DNA of 64,000 bases, from NCBI GenBank assembly GCA_902781305.1, contig CACZIV010000001.1, positions 1-64,000 of the forward strand, read 5' to 3'. The notes under the pieces were generated by a model that was not told where the DNA came from, did no database searches, and saw nothing but the letters and a program-made list of their open reading frames with translations. The stretch is from Pseudoselenomonas ruminantium. Its GTDB lineage: Bacteria; Bacillota; Negativicutes; Selenomonadales; Selenomonadaceae. Made by a program: the position numbers and the translations under genes. Shown one piece after another: positions 1-8,966 of the stretch (positions within the stretch are counted from its first letter, which is position 1; the number at the start of each line of letters is the position of its first letter).

Positions 1-1
1 C

Positions 2-901
2 AGTAATTTTTATCGCAATCAGCAGATTTTGACCTTTTACGGTATTCGCAAGTTTGAATCGGTCAGTCGCAGTAAATATAACCGGGTAGAGAAGAATACG
101 GAATCGGTAAAAATTCAGCAACAGACTGTGGCGGCGCCGATTTTCAACTGGAAGGATATTGATGTTTGGCTTTATATCTTATCCGAAAAGATTGATTTCA
201 ATGATGCCTATCGCTTAGGTTATGACCGGGTGGGTTGTTATTGCTGCCCAAATAATAATAGCCGCGCACAGTTCCTGTCTAGCATCTATATGCCGGATAA
301 ATCTACGGCATGGCGAAATTTCTTGATTGATTTTGCCAAGAAGATTGGCAAGGCCGATGCGGAAGTCTATGTTGATTCCGGCAAGTGGAAAGCAAGACAA
401 GGCGGTAATGGCTTAGCTGCGGCAAAAACTGTCAAGCTGCAATTCACGAACTGTACATCAGAGGAACACTCAAAAATCTATAAGCTGTTCAAGCCTTATG
501 ATGATGAACTGATTAATATGTTTACACCATTTGGCAAAGTAGCAAAAGACTTAGGACAAAAACTATTACAGGAAACCATTATTTTGGATGCGAAAAGCAA
601 TGTGCCTATTCTATCGTTACAACCCTTTATGCAGGATGGTTATGAGCATGCTGTAAAGGTAAAGACCTTAAACGTAGAAAATCATGATGAATTACAGCGC
701 CTGGCAGGTTATCAAATCCGGAAATTCAATGCCTGCCGCAGGTGCTTGAAGTGTGAATCACTATGCAGGACGGGAGCAATTTCCATAATCGGTGATTCCT
801 ACTATATTGACCCGGAAAAGTGCGTTCACTGCTATAAGTGCATGAACGCCAAATATTTGGCGGGCGGCTGCATGATGGACAAGTATTTGCGAACGAAATA
901 A
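2..901 (+). CDS. sspD: SspD-like PAPS-reductase-family protein (5' end cut by window edge)
   Basis: Probable ATP-pyrophosphatase-type sulfur-transfer enzyme of a DNA phosphorothioation system. The frame is open back to base 2 with conserved-looking sequence (YRNQQILTFYGIRKFES), so the TTG at 29 is not the start and the N-terminal PP-loop domain lies outside the window. Visible are the FYGIRKFESVSRSKYNR segment, a VGCYCCPNN cysteine cluster typical of PAPS-reductase relatives, and a C-terminal ferredoxin-like module (CRRCLKCESLC, then CVHCYKCMNAK and a later Cys). It is followed after 27 bp by a DUF4007 gene, then a large ATPase and a cysteine desulfurase, the gene set of SspABCD. The SspD assignment rests on family plus neighbours; the fold class is secure, the exact role is inferred. 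Confidence 0.8.
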   Translation, partial: SNFYRNQQILTFYGIRKFESVSRSKYNRVEKNTESVKIQQQTVAAPIFNWKDIDVWLYILSEKIDFNDAYRLGYDRVGCYCCPNNNSRAQFLSSIYMPDKSTAWRNFLIDFAKKIGKADAEVYVDSGKWKARQGGNGLAAAKTVKLQFTNCTSEEHSKIYKLFKPYDDELINMFTPFGKVAKDLGQKLLQETIILDAKSNVPILSLQPFMQDGYEHAVKVKTLNVENHDELQRLAGYQIRKFNACRRCLKCESLCRTGAISIIGDSYYIDPEKCVHCYKCMNAKYLAGGCMMDKYLRTK

Positions 902-928
902 TAACGAATGATAAGGGAGAAATAGATA

Positions 929-1825
929 ATGAAATTTAGGGGCCACGAGACATTCTTTATTCGTAAGGGCTGGCTCAGCAAAGGCATGAAGTATGTAAAA
1001 CAAAATGGTGCCGTGTTTGTAAGCAAGGACGAAAAGCCCATGGATGTGCTGGGCATTGGTTCAAATATGGTGAAGTCTCTGCGCTATTGGCTACAGGTCG
1101 CAGGGATAACGCAGGAAAAGAAGTCTGGTAAACGCATCCAAACATTTACTCCATGGGGGGAGTTGATTTACCAATATGACCGTTACATAGAAGAACAGGG
1201 AACGCTGGCGCTTTTGCAATATCATTTAGCCAACAATGAGGAGGAAGCTACTTCGTGGTACTATTTCTTCAATTTCTTTAAAATGCAGGAGTTTACCAAG
1301 GAAGACTTTATGAACAGTTTAAGAAACTGGGTTACGATGCAGGACGAGAGTGTCAACGTGGCAGAACGTTCTTTGCAGGATGATTTTAACTGTATAATCA
1401 GTACGTATTTGCCGCGTTATAAAAGCAGCGCGAAATACGTATCGCCAGAAAATAACATTGCCTGTCCGTTAGGGGAATTAGGTCTTGTAGACTATGTCAG
1501 CCGGGAAAATAAGATTTATCGCAAAAATATTATGACGGCAGAACAAATTCCAGCGCGGATTGCCTGGGCAATGATTCTAAGTAAGCATCCGAATCAAAAA
1601 GAGATAACTTTGGATAGCCTGCAGAATGATGCGGGGAGTATTGGCCGCGTATTTAATCTCGATGTAATTACCTTACTCAGGGTGCTACGAAATATCGAGA
1701 ATATGGGCGTATTGAAGATTGTACGTACTGCGGGGCTCGATGTGGTAAAGGTGCTAAAAATGGAAACAGCATTAGAAAATATCGAGGCATATTATAAAGA
1801 AATTTGGGAAGAACAAGGTGAATGA
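929..1825 (+). CDS. sspB: SspB-like DUF4007 protein of the phosphorothioation module
   Basis: 298 aa. The opening FRGHETFFIRKGWLSKGMKYV and the early VLGIGSNMVKSLRYWL are characteristic of DUF4007 proteins. In characterised Ssp systems the DUF4007 protein SspB nicks DNA as part of single-strand phosphorothioate insertion; that activity is family knowledge and is not shown here. No membrane segment or signal peptide is seen. A good ribosome site (AGGGAGAA) precedes ATG 929. The 3' end overlaps the start of the ATPase gene by 8 bp, indicating translational coupling. Base composition is AT-rich like the rest of the island. Confidence 0.82.
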   Translation: MKFRGHETFFIRKGWLSKGMKYVKQNGAVFVSKDEKPMDVLGIGSNMVKSLRYWLQVAGITQEKKSGKRIQTFTPWGELIYQYDRYIEEQGTLALLQYHLANNEEEATSWYYFFNFFKMQEFTKEDFMNSLRNWVTMQDESVNVAERSLQDDFNCIISTYLPRYKSSAKYVSPENNIACPLGELGLVDYVSRENKIYRKNIMTAEQIPARIAWAMILSKHPNQKEITLDSLQNDAGSIGRVFNLDVITLLRVLRNIENMGVLKIVRTAGLDVVKVLKMETALENIEAYYKEIWEEQGE

Positions 1826-4800
1826 GCAAATGATAAAAGTGGCAGATGGTTTTCAGTATTCCGTAAATCTTAGCTACGATTTATACCACGATGAAAAAAT
1901 AGAGAATTTTATCCCCACAAATTCAGCATTGGATTTTATGGAGGATGTACTGAAGTCTACGGCAGAAAATTCCACGGATAGAGCGCGTGTTTTAATTGGT
2001 GCTTATGGTCGGGGAAAATCACATATGGTACTCACGACGCTTTCTTTGCTGCTGAAAAAGGACAGGGCAAAGTTTCGTCATTTACAGCCTAAATTAGCTG
2101 AACGAGAAGACTTAGCACGAGAAATCAAGCGCTATTATAATTCCACCGATAAAATCCTGCCAGTGATTATTTCTGGCAGTAGCACGAGTATACCGCAGGC
2201 GTTCTTGATGGCATTAGAACACACCTTGCGGGATGAGAATCTTCTCGATATTATGCCGGATACCAATTACAAGGCGGCCATCCGTTGTGTGAACAAGTGG
2301 AAAAATGATTTTCCAGAAACGTATAAAGAACTGAATGCTAAAATTAATGGCACGATGCAGGATTTTCTTGCCCGGCTAACCGCTTATGATATTGCAGCGT
2401 ATCAGGAGTTTGAAAAGATTTATCCACAACTGACTGCGGGAAGTGTGTTTAACCCCTTTATTGGCTTCGATGTGGTGGAGTTGTATGAAAGTGTACTGGA
2501 AAGCTTGAAAGAAAAAGGGTACACCGGTATTTATGTCGTATACGACGAATTTAGCAAATTCCTTGAAGCAAATATTCAAGGGGCTTCTGTTAGTGATACG
2601 AAGCTCTTGCAGGATTTTGCTGAAAAATGCAATCGCAGTGGGAAAAATCAGTTGCACTTGCTGTTGATTTCCCATAAAGAAATTGCCAATTACATTGATA
2701 AGCTGCCAAAACAAAAAACGGACGGCTGGCGTGGCGTGTCTGAACGATTTAAGCATATTCATTTAAGTGATGACTATGAGCAGACCTATGGCATTATTGG
2801 TACAGCGATTCAGAAGGATGAAGATAAATGGCAGAAATTTCAGCAAGAATATGCACAGAATTTTAACGATTTGGAAAAACTTTATGATAAACATGATATC
2901 CTTAAAGGTTTTTCAGAACAGGAAAAGAGACATTATCTATGTTCCTGTTATCCATTGCATCCGATAACAACATTTATTTTGCCACGCTTATCAGAAAAAA
3001 TCGCTCAGAATGAAAGAACGCTATTTACATTTCTGTCAGCAGATACGCGCTATACCTTAGTAGACTTTTTACGGCAAAAAACTAACGGATTCCGTTTATT
3101 GACTCCTGATTATGTATTCGATTATTTCCTGCCACTGCTGGAAAAAGAAGTATATGCAGGTGAAATACACAAAACGTATATATTGGCCAAGAATATTTTA
3201 GGCAGGGTTACTGGTAATACTTTACAAGGCAAAATCATAAAAATTCTAGCCCTTATTTACATGGTGGAACAATTTGAACTGTTACCGCCTACACAAATAG
3301 AGTTAGAAAGAATTTTACAGCAGGAATATTCGATAGATGAAATTGATAAAGCCTTAGCAGAGTTGATTGACAAGAAATACGTACTCTATTTGAAACGCAG
3401 CAACGGCTATTTATGCTTGAAACAGTCTTCGGGGGTAAATATCTATCAAAAAATTGGTGATTTTGTAGCGGCTAATGCTAATTATGATGTGAAGAAGCTT
3501 CTTAATCAAATGAATTTTGACCGTTATATGTACCCAGCTAAATACAATGATGAACGTGAAATAACGCGCTTCTTCGCTTTTGAATTCATCCATGCCAGTG
3601 AAGTAGGCGCTGACGTTGATTGGGATATCAAGAGTGAAAATATTGAAGCTGACGGTATTATTTATGCTATTTTGCCGGATTCTGAAGAAGAATTAATAGC
3701 CGCAACGGAAAAGCTGCCACAAATAGACGCTAAGTATAAACGTTTTCTCTTTGTCGTGCCGCAGGAATACATGGATATCCGGGATAAACTCTTGGAATTT
3801 CATGCAGTAACAGAGCTAAGAGAAAATGCCATTGGCGATAGTGTTCTTTATGGCGAGTATGATTTGGTATATAGCGACTTATATGATGTTGTACGGGAGT
3901 TTATTCAACGATATACCAGACCAGAACGCGGTAAGGCAGCTTATTATCATATGGGGAACAAGCAGAATATCCATCGCCGTTCGCAGTTGTCAAGACTGCT
4001 TTCCAACATATGCAATAACGTTTATTGTAATACCCCGGTTATTAATAATGAAGTAATCAACAAAAATGAACTGACGACTACGGCCATCAATAGCAGTCAT
4101 AAGGTGTTATCGGCTATATTGCGTACGGAAGTAGAACCGGAATTAGGTCTTACGGGAACGGGGCAGGATGTTTCGATTATGCGCAGTACGCTTATGCGGA
4201 CGAAAATATTAACTGTGGATGAAGATGGTTGGACCTTTAATCGTAATACCGGTAATAAACAAATGGATTTGGTTTTAGAAACCATATATCACTTTATGGA
4301 AGAACCCGCTGCAAGTGGCAAAAGACGCAATTTTGCAGATTTGTATAAACTACTGATGGCACCGGAATTTATGTTCGGACTTAGAAAAGGTGTTATTCCC
4401 ATATACTTAGCCGTAGCGATGCATAGCCATAAGAAAACCGTTATCATCTACGATAAAGGGGAGCCTGTCAATATTACTGCTGACCTATTACAGCAAATAA
4501 ATGCTAGTCCGGAAAACTACACCTTAGAAAAAATTGACTGGTCAAACGATAAAGAAATCTATATTCATGATTTAGAGAAGGTCTTTGCTGATTTTATTAC
4601 ATTAGACGAAAGCAAAGCAGATAATTTTGAACATGTAGCCAAAGGCATGTTCAAATGGTATCTTTCGTTGCCTAAGTATGCGCGTGATATGCGTTGCTTG
4701 CCTAATGGTGAGAAAACAAATTCAGATTATATTGCTTTCCGTAAGGCAGTAAAAGATAGCCGTAATGCCAGCGAATTGCTATTTGAAAAGTTGCCACGGA

Positions 4801-5429
4801 TTTTTAAGCGGCAATTAACAGAGCCGTCTGAATTATGTCTAGCGATTCAACATGCAAAATCATTTTTTGACCATGCTGTGATTGCGTTGCAGGCGGATGC
4901 GACGCAGTGTTTGCGGGATGTTTTTCAACATGGTCAGCCTAAGCGGGCATCATTAAAGTCAATCATGCTGGACTTTTGTGATAGTCTACCTTTGGCTGTG
5001 TTTGAAGAAATATTTGCCGATGGAACAAGCAAATTTTTGGAGTTGTGCCGCACGGATGGAATTAATGATAATGAGCTTTTGCATAGTATTGTGCGATATG
5101 CAACAGGGCTTCGACTGACGGATTGGAGCGACCAAACATTTATCGATTTTCAAAATAAGATAAAACAGTATAAGGAAACGGCCTGTGGGTTTGAAGTGGA
5201 AGACTCTCAGGAACGTGTAGTAACTGAAGAACCGCATAGTGACTATGAATTTACGTTCTTAAATGCACAGGGAAAAGCAGCTAAAAAAAGATTTGCTAAG
5301 ATTGAGTATTCGCCACGGGCAAAACTTCTGCGCAATAGCTTGCTGGCAAATATTGAAGCAATGGGACAGTCTATTAGCGAACAGGAAAAAAGGCAGGTTA
5401 TAGCTGAAATCCTGCAAGAGTTCTGTTAA
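1818..5429 (+). CDS. sspC: SspC-like large P-loop ATPase
   Basis: 1203 aa. A Walker A motif GAYGRGKS lies at residues 61-68, followed by a Walker B-like IYVVYDEFSKFLE around residue 240, so this is an AAA-type ATPase with a long C-terminal region of unknown fold. The GTG start at 1818 overlaps sspB by 8 bp; an in-frame ATG at 1830 is the alternative. Size, position after DUF4007 and before a cysteine desulfurase match SspC, the ATPase of the SspABCD phosphorothioation machinery. Large P-loop ATPases also occur in BREX and Dnd clusters, but the companion genes point to Ssp. One TTGACTGGTCAA lies at 4534-4545. Confidence 0.8.
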   Translation: MNEQMIKVADGFQYSVNLSYDLYHDEKIENFIPTNSALDFMEDVLKSTAENSTDRARVLIGAYGRGKSHMVLTTLSLLLKKDRAKFRHLQPKLAEREDLAREIKRYYNSTDKILPVIISGSSTSIPQAFLMALEHTLRDENLLDIMPDTNYKAAIRCVNKWKNDFPETYKELNAKINGTMQDFLARLTAYDIAAYQEFEKIYPQLTAGSVFNPFIGFDVVELYESVLESLKEKGYTGIYVVYDEFSKFLEANIQGASVSDTKLLQDFAEKCNRSGKNQLHLLLISHKEIANYIDKLPKQKTDGWRGVSERFKHIHLSDDYEQTYGIIGTAIQKDEDKWQKFQQEYAQNFNDLEKLYDKHDILKGFSEQEKRHYLCSCYPLHPITTFILPRLSEKIAQNERTLFTFLSADTRYTLVDFLRQKTNGFRLLTPDYVFDYFLPLLEKEVYAGEIHKTYILAKNILGRVTGNTLQGKIIKILALIYMVEQFELLPPTQIELERILQQEYSIDEIDKALAELIDKKYVLYLKRSNGYLCLKQSSGVNIYQKIGDFVAANANYDVKKLLNQMNFDRYMYPAKYNDEREITRFFAFEFIHASEVGADVDWDIKSENIEADGIIYAILPDSEEELIAATEKLPQIDAKYKRFLFVVPQEYMDIRDKLLEFHAVTELRENAIGDSVLYGEYDLVYSDLYDVVREFIQRYTRPERGKAAYYHMGNKQNIHRRSQLSRLLSNICNNVYCNTPVINNEVINKNELTTTAINSSHKVLSAILRTEVEPELGLTGTGQDVSIMRSTLMRTKILTVDEDGWTFNRNTGNKQMDLVLETIYHFMEEPAASGKRRNFADLYKLLMAPEFMFGLRKGVIPIYLAVAMHSHKKTVIIYDKGEPVNITADLLQQINASPENYTLEKIDWSNDKEIYIHDLEKVFADFITLDESKADNFEHVAKGMFKWYLSLPKYARDMRCLPNGEKTNSDYIAFRKAVKDSRNASELLFEKLPRIFKRQLTEPSELCLAIQHAKSFFDHAVIALQADATQCLRDVFQHGQPKRASLKSIMLDFCDSLPLAVFEEIFADGTSKFLELCRTDGINDNELLHSIVRYATGLRLTDWSDQTFIDFQNKIKQYKETACGFEVEDSQERVVTEEPHSDYEFTFLNAQGKAAKKRFAKIEYSPRAKLLRNSLLANIEAMGQSISEQEKRQVIAEILQEFC

Positions 5430-5440
5430 GGGAGATAAAT

Positions 5441-6577
5441 ATGGCATATTTTAATAACGCTGCTACGACATACCCTAAGCCGGCAGCAGTGTATGAAGCA
5501 ATGGATACGTTTTACCGGCAGAATGCCGGTAGCATGGGGCGTGGTGGTAAAGGCGAAAAAACTGGCGCTGAAATTGTGGCAGAAACAAGAATGATGTTAA
5601 AGGAATTGTTGCATGCTCCTAGTCATGAAGTGATTTTCACACCGACTGCGACATTGGCGTTGAATATGATTATTCAAGGCATGTTAAAGACAAATATCAA
5701 AAATGTTTATATCACGCCTTTTGAACATAACGCCGTAACAAGAGTGCTCCATGCTTATAAAGACCAGATAAATGTGCAAGTGCTGGCAGTGAATAGCGAT
5801 TGCTCCTTTGACTTGGAGCGTATCGGTTATCAATTCGCAGATTGTCAGCCGGATATGGTCATCATGTCCCATGCGAGTAATGTAATTGGGCTGATAACAC
5901 CAGTAGCGGAGGTGTTTTCCTTAGCTAAAAATTATAATGCGGTGACTGTAGTAGATATGGCACAAACAGCAGGACTGGTGGATTTAGATATCACCCAAGC
6001 TAAATGTGATTTTGCAGTTTTTGCCGGGCATAAAACATTATATGGACCTACGGGTGTGTCAGGATTTTTGCTGAATCCGGCTGTTGATTTGCCAACAGTT
6101 TTATATGGAGGAACGGGAGTAGATTCAGCAAATCAAGATATGCCAGAAAATTTACCAGCCAGATATGAGATGGGAACACCGAATATGATGGCGATTGCTG
6201 GATTGCATGCTGGATTGGTAGAAATAAAAAATATGACGGTTGCTGACCTACATATGAAGGAAAAAGTCAATAGGGAACATGTGCTGAAAATACTGAAAAA
6301 GCATGACTTCATAACATTAGTAGGGATAAATGACAGTCAGGATTATGTAGGAGTAATTTCATTCGTAATTAACGGTATTAGCAGTGATAGCGCAGCACAA
6401 CTTTTTAATCGATTGAATATCGATTTGAGGACAGGTTTGCAATGTGCTCCGCTAGCGCATAAGTTTTTAGGAACATATCCTGCGGGAACTATACGTATTA
6501 GTGTAGGGGCATACAATAGTAGCGATGACTTTAGCCAATTGGAAGCAGCATTAGAATATATTGAAGACAATATTTGA
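5441..6577 (+). CDS. sspA: Cysteine desulfurase (SspA-type, PLP-dependent)
   Basis: 378 aa, full length for a class V aminotransferase/cysteine desulfurase. It should release sulfur from cysteine as an enzyme persulfide. The PLP lysine is K198 in FAGHKTLYG, the PLP-contacting acidic residue is in VVDMAQTAG (residues 170-177), and the catalytic cysteine is C335 in RTGLQCAPLAHK. A GGGAGATAA ribosome site precedes ATG 5441, 11 bp after sspC. Its place after D-B-C genes makes it the dedicated sulfur donor of the system (inferred). The name sspA here means the phosphorothioation gene, not stringent starvation protein A. Confidence 0.85.
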   Translation: MAYFNNAATTYPKPAAVYEAMDTFYRQNAGSMGRGGKGEKTGAEIVAETRMMLKELLHAPSHEVIFTPTATLALNMIIQGMLKTNIKNVYITPFEHNAVTRVLHAYKDQINVQVLAVNSDCSFDLERIGYQFADCQPDMVIMSHASNVIGLITPVAEVFSLAKNYNAVTVVDMAQTAGLVDLDITQAKCDFAVFAGHKTLYGPTGVSGFLLNPAVDLPTVLYGGTGVDSANQDMPENLPARYEMGTPNMMAIAGLHAGLVEIKNMTVADLHMKEKVNREHVLKILKKHDFITLVGINDSQDYVGVISFVINGISSDSAAQLFNRLNIDLRTGLQCAPLAHKFLGTYPAGTIRISVGAYNSSDDFSQLEAALEYIEDNI

Positions 6578-6588
6578 AGGTGATTGCG

Positions 6589-8796
6589 GTGAGTCTGCAG
6601 GATGTTTTGCTGAAATCAGAATATAGAACATTAAAGGATGATATAGCTACTGCGTTTTATGTACCTACACTAAAAGAAGCTATTTGCTATAAGCGTGCTG
6701 TGGGGTTTTTCTCATCTTCCATTCTATCCATGATTACAGATGGGCTGTATGAACTGTATAAAAATGGAGGTCACATTCAGATTTTAGCATCGCCAAGGTT
6801 ATCGGAGGAAGATATCGAGGCTATAAAGCTGGGGTATACCAACAGAAAAGCAGTTATTAAGAGTGCGCTTCTAAGAGAACTGAAAGATTATGATGATTTT
6901 AAGACTCGGGATAGATTGAATTTGTTGGCTTGCCTCATCGCTGAGAGATGTTTGGACTTTAAAATTGTAGAGCCATTACTGCATAAAGGAAGTGGTATGT
7001 ATCATGAAAAAGTTGGGCTGATAGAAGACAAGGATGGAAATGTAGTTGCATTTTCAGGATCAATGAATGAAAGTGGTAATTCGGTGGAAAATAACTACGA
7101 ATCATTTGATGTATTTTGTTCTTGGAAAAATGTAGATGAAGACAGAGTGAAGAATAAAGAGGAGGCTTTTTCTAGACTGTGGGAAGATAGAGAATCAAAT
7201 GTAAAGGTCTATGATTTTCCAGAAGTTAAAGCGTTGTTTGTGCAAAAATATCAGTCTAATTCAAAGTGTTTACATGAACTTGATGACGAAAACAATATCC
7301 GCTTAGAAAGTGTAAAAGAAGATAGGGAAGAATATACAACACTTGATATGGATATTAAGAATAGGGGATTTATAAAACCGGAGTGGCTAAACTTATATGA
7401 TTATCAGCAACAGGCAATTGAAAACTGGAAAAATAATGGCTATCGCGGTATTTTTGATATGGCGACAGGAACAGGTAAGACATATACAGGATTAGCTGCA
7501 ATTTCTAATCTGTGTGAATATGTAAATAGATTAGTGATTGTTATAGTATGTCCTTATCAGCATTTGGTAGATCAATGGGCTGAAGACGTTAGAAGGTTCG
7601 GAGTATCACCTATTATCGGCTATAGCGGTTCAAATACGAAGAATTATAAAAAAAGACTAGCATCAGATTTGTTTGATTTCAGAATAGGCTTCAAGAATTA
7701 TGTGTGCTTTCTGTGTACGAATAAGACTTTTTCATCTTCATCTGTACAAAAAGAATTAGAGAAAACAGGAGGAGTTAATGTTCTGTTAGTGGTGGATGAA
7801 GCACATAATATTGGAGCAGAGCATCTTCGTGATACATTAAATATTAATTACGAATTTAGACTTGCGTTATCGGCTACGTTGGAAAGATATCAAGATGATG
7901 GAGGGACTTATGCAATAAAAGAATTTTTTGGTGACAAATGTATAACATATGATTTAGGACGCGCTATAAATGAACATAAACTCACACCGTATTATTACTA
8001 TCCTATAGTGACCCACTTATCGAGAGATGAATATGAAGTATATCAAAAAATTACTAAGAAAATGGTGGGGTGTTTAATAAAAGTAAAAGGGAAACTTGTC
8101 CTGAACGAATATGGGAAAATACTGGCGCTCAAACGTGCTAGAATAGTGTCTGGCGCGATTGATAAAATCATAAAACTGAAAAATTTAATAGAATCAAAAT
8201 ACGCAGATAAAAAGAATGTTTTGATATATTGTGGTGCGACACGATTGCTGAAGCAAGATGGTGAAGTCGTAATTGATGAAGATATACGTCAAATTGATTA
8301 TATATCCAGAATGTTGAATCTTGATTGCAATATGAATACAGCACAATTTACATCAAATGAGGATGCTAAAGAAAGAGCAATGCGTTTGCAGGCATTTGCT
8401 GATGGGGATATACAGGCTTTAGTCGCGATAAAATGCTTAGATGAAGGTGTCAATGTACCGCAAATAGAGACAGCTTTTATTTTGGCAAGTACGATGAATC
8501 CGAAGGAATACATTCAGCGTCGTGGTCGTGTGCTGCGTCTATACCCTGGTAAAGATTTTTCGGTAATTTATGATTTTATAACATTGCCACATGCGATAGA
8601 GGATGTTTCGAGTTTAGATAAGCAAGTACGTGATGGGGATATTTCGTTGGTTAAAAAAGAATTGTCCAGATTGTTAGAGTTTGAGCGCTTGGCAATAAAT
8701 CGATATGAAGCAGATTCTGTTTACAGCGATCTAATTGAAGCGTATGAGTTGTATGACTTTGATGTAGAAAATGAAAGGATTTGGGAGGAGTTATGA
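6589..8796 (+). CDS. PLD-domain DEAH-box helicase, candidate SspFGH-type restriction component
   Basis: 735 aa from GTG 6589, which has AAGGTGA 5 bp upstream; a TTG at 6574 overlapping the sspA stop is the alternative. The N-terminal third is phospholipase-D-like, with MYHEKVGLIED (H139, K141) and SGSMNESGNS, resembling nuclease-type PLD domains with one HxK motif. The rest is a superfamily 2 helicase: Q-like LYDYQQQAI, Walker A MATGTGKT (about 292-298), VVDEAHNIG, ALSATLER, and QRRGRVLRLYPG as motif VI. Such a protein would translocate on and possibly cut DNA. It begins the second module of the island and is translationally coupled to the next gene. Assignment to SspF, G or H specifically cannot be made from sequence alone. 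Confidence 0.8.
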   Translation: MSLQDVLLKSEYRTLKDDIATAFYVPTLKEAICYKRAVGFFSSSILSMITDGLYELYKNGGHIQILASPRLSEEDIEAIKLGYTNRKAVIKSALLRELKDYDDFKTRDRLNLLACLIAERCLDFKIVEPLLHKGSGMYHEKVGLIEDKDGNVVAFSGSMNESGNSVENNYESFDVFCSWKNVDEDRVKNKEEAFSRLWEDRESNVKVYDFPEVKALFVQKYQSNSKCLHELDDENNIRLESVKEDREEYTTLDMDIKNRGFIKPEWLNLYDYQQQAIENWKNNGYRGIFDMATGTGKTYTGLAAISNLCEYVNRLVIVIVCPYQHLVDQWAEDVRRFGVSPIIGYSGSNTKNYKKRLASDLFDFRIGFKNYVCFLCTNKTFSSSSVQKELEKTGGVNVLLVVDEAHNIGAEHLRDTLNINYEFRLALSATLERYQDDGGTYAIKEFFGDKCITYDLGRAINEHKLTPYYYYPIVTHLSRDEYEVYQKITKKMVGCLIKVKGKLVLNEYGKILALKRARIVSGAIDKIIKLKNLIESKYADKKNVLIYCGATRLLKQDGEVVIDEDIRQIDYISRMLNLDCNMNTAQFTSNEDAKERAMRLQAFADGDIQALVAIKCLDEGVNVPQIETAFILASTMNPKEYIQRRGRVLRLYPGKDFSVIYDFITLPHAIEDVSSLDKQVRDGDISLVKKELSRLLEFERLAINRYEADSVYSDLIEAYELYDFDVENERIWEEL

Positions 8797-8966
8797 TGGA
8801 AGATATTGATGTGAATGAAAAAATAGTAGATCGTATCGTGATGAGAGTTATATTTGATGAGACGATGAATTTGAAGACGGAAAAGCACAGTCCGACAGAA
8901 TTAGTTAAGAAACATATTTCTACAATTAAAGAATATACAAAGGAGCTTGTTAATTATGAAAATTGA
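8793..8966 (+). CDS. 57-aa protein between helicase and SMC-like ATPase
   Basis: A very small, acidic and lysine-rich protein without recognised domain, predicted largely helical (for example TELVKKHISTIKEYTKELVN). The ATG at 8793 forms an ATGATG overlap with the helicase stop, with GGGAGGAG just upstream; ATG 8796 is equally placed. Its 3' end overlaps the following ATPase gene by 11 bp. Coupling on both sides argues that it is translated and belongs to the complex, perhaps as an adaptor. Function unknown. Confidence 0.65.
   Translation: MMEDIDVNEKIVDRIVMRVIFDETMNLKTEKHSPTELVKKHISTIKEYTKELVNYEN

Noticed and set aside
29..31. TTG at 29 as the start of the first gene
   Set aside because: The frame stays open to base 2 with conserved-looking residues in front (SNFYRNQQI), and PAPS-reductase relatives are longer, so the gene is cut by the window edge.
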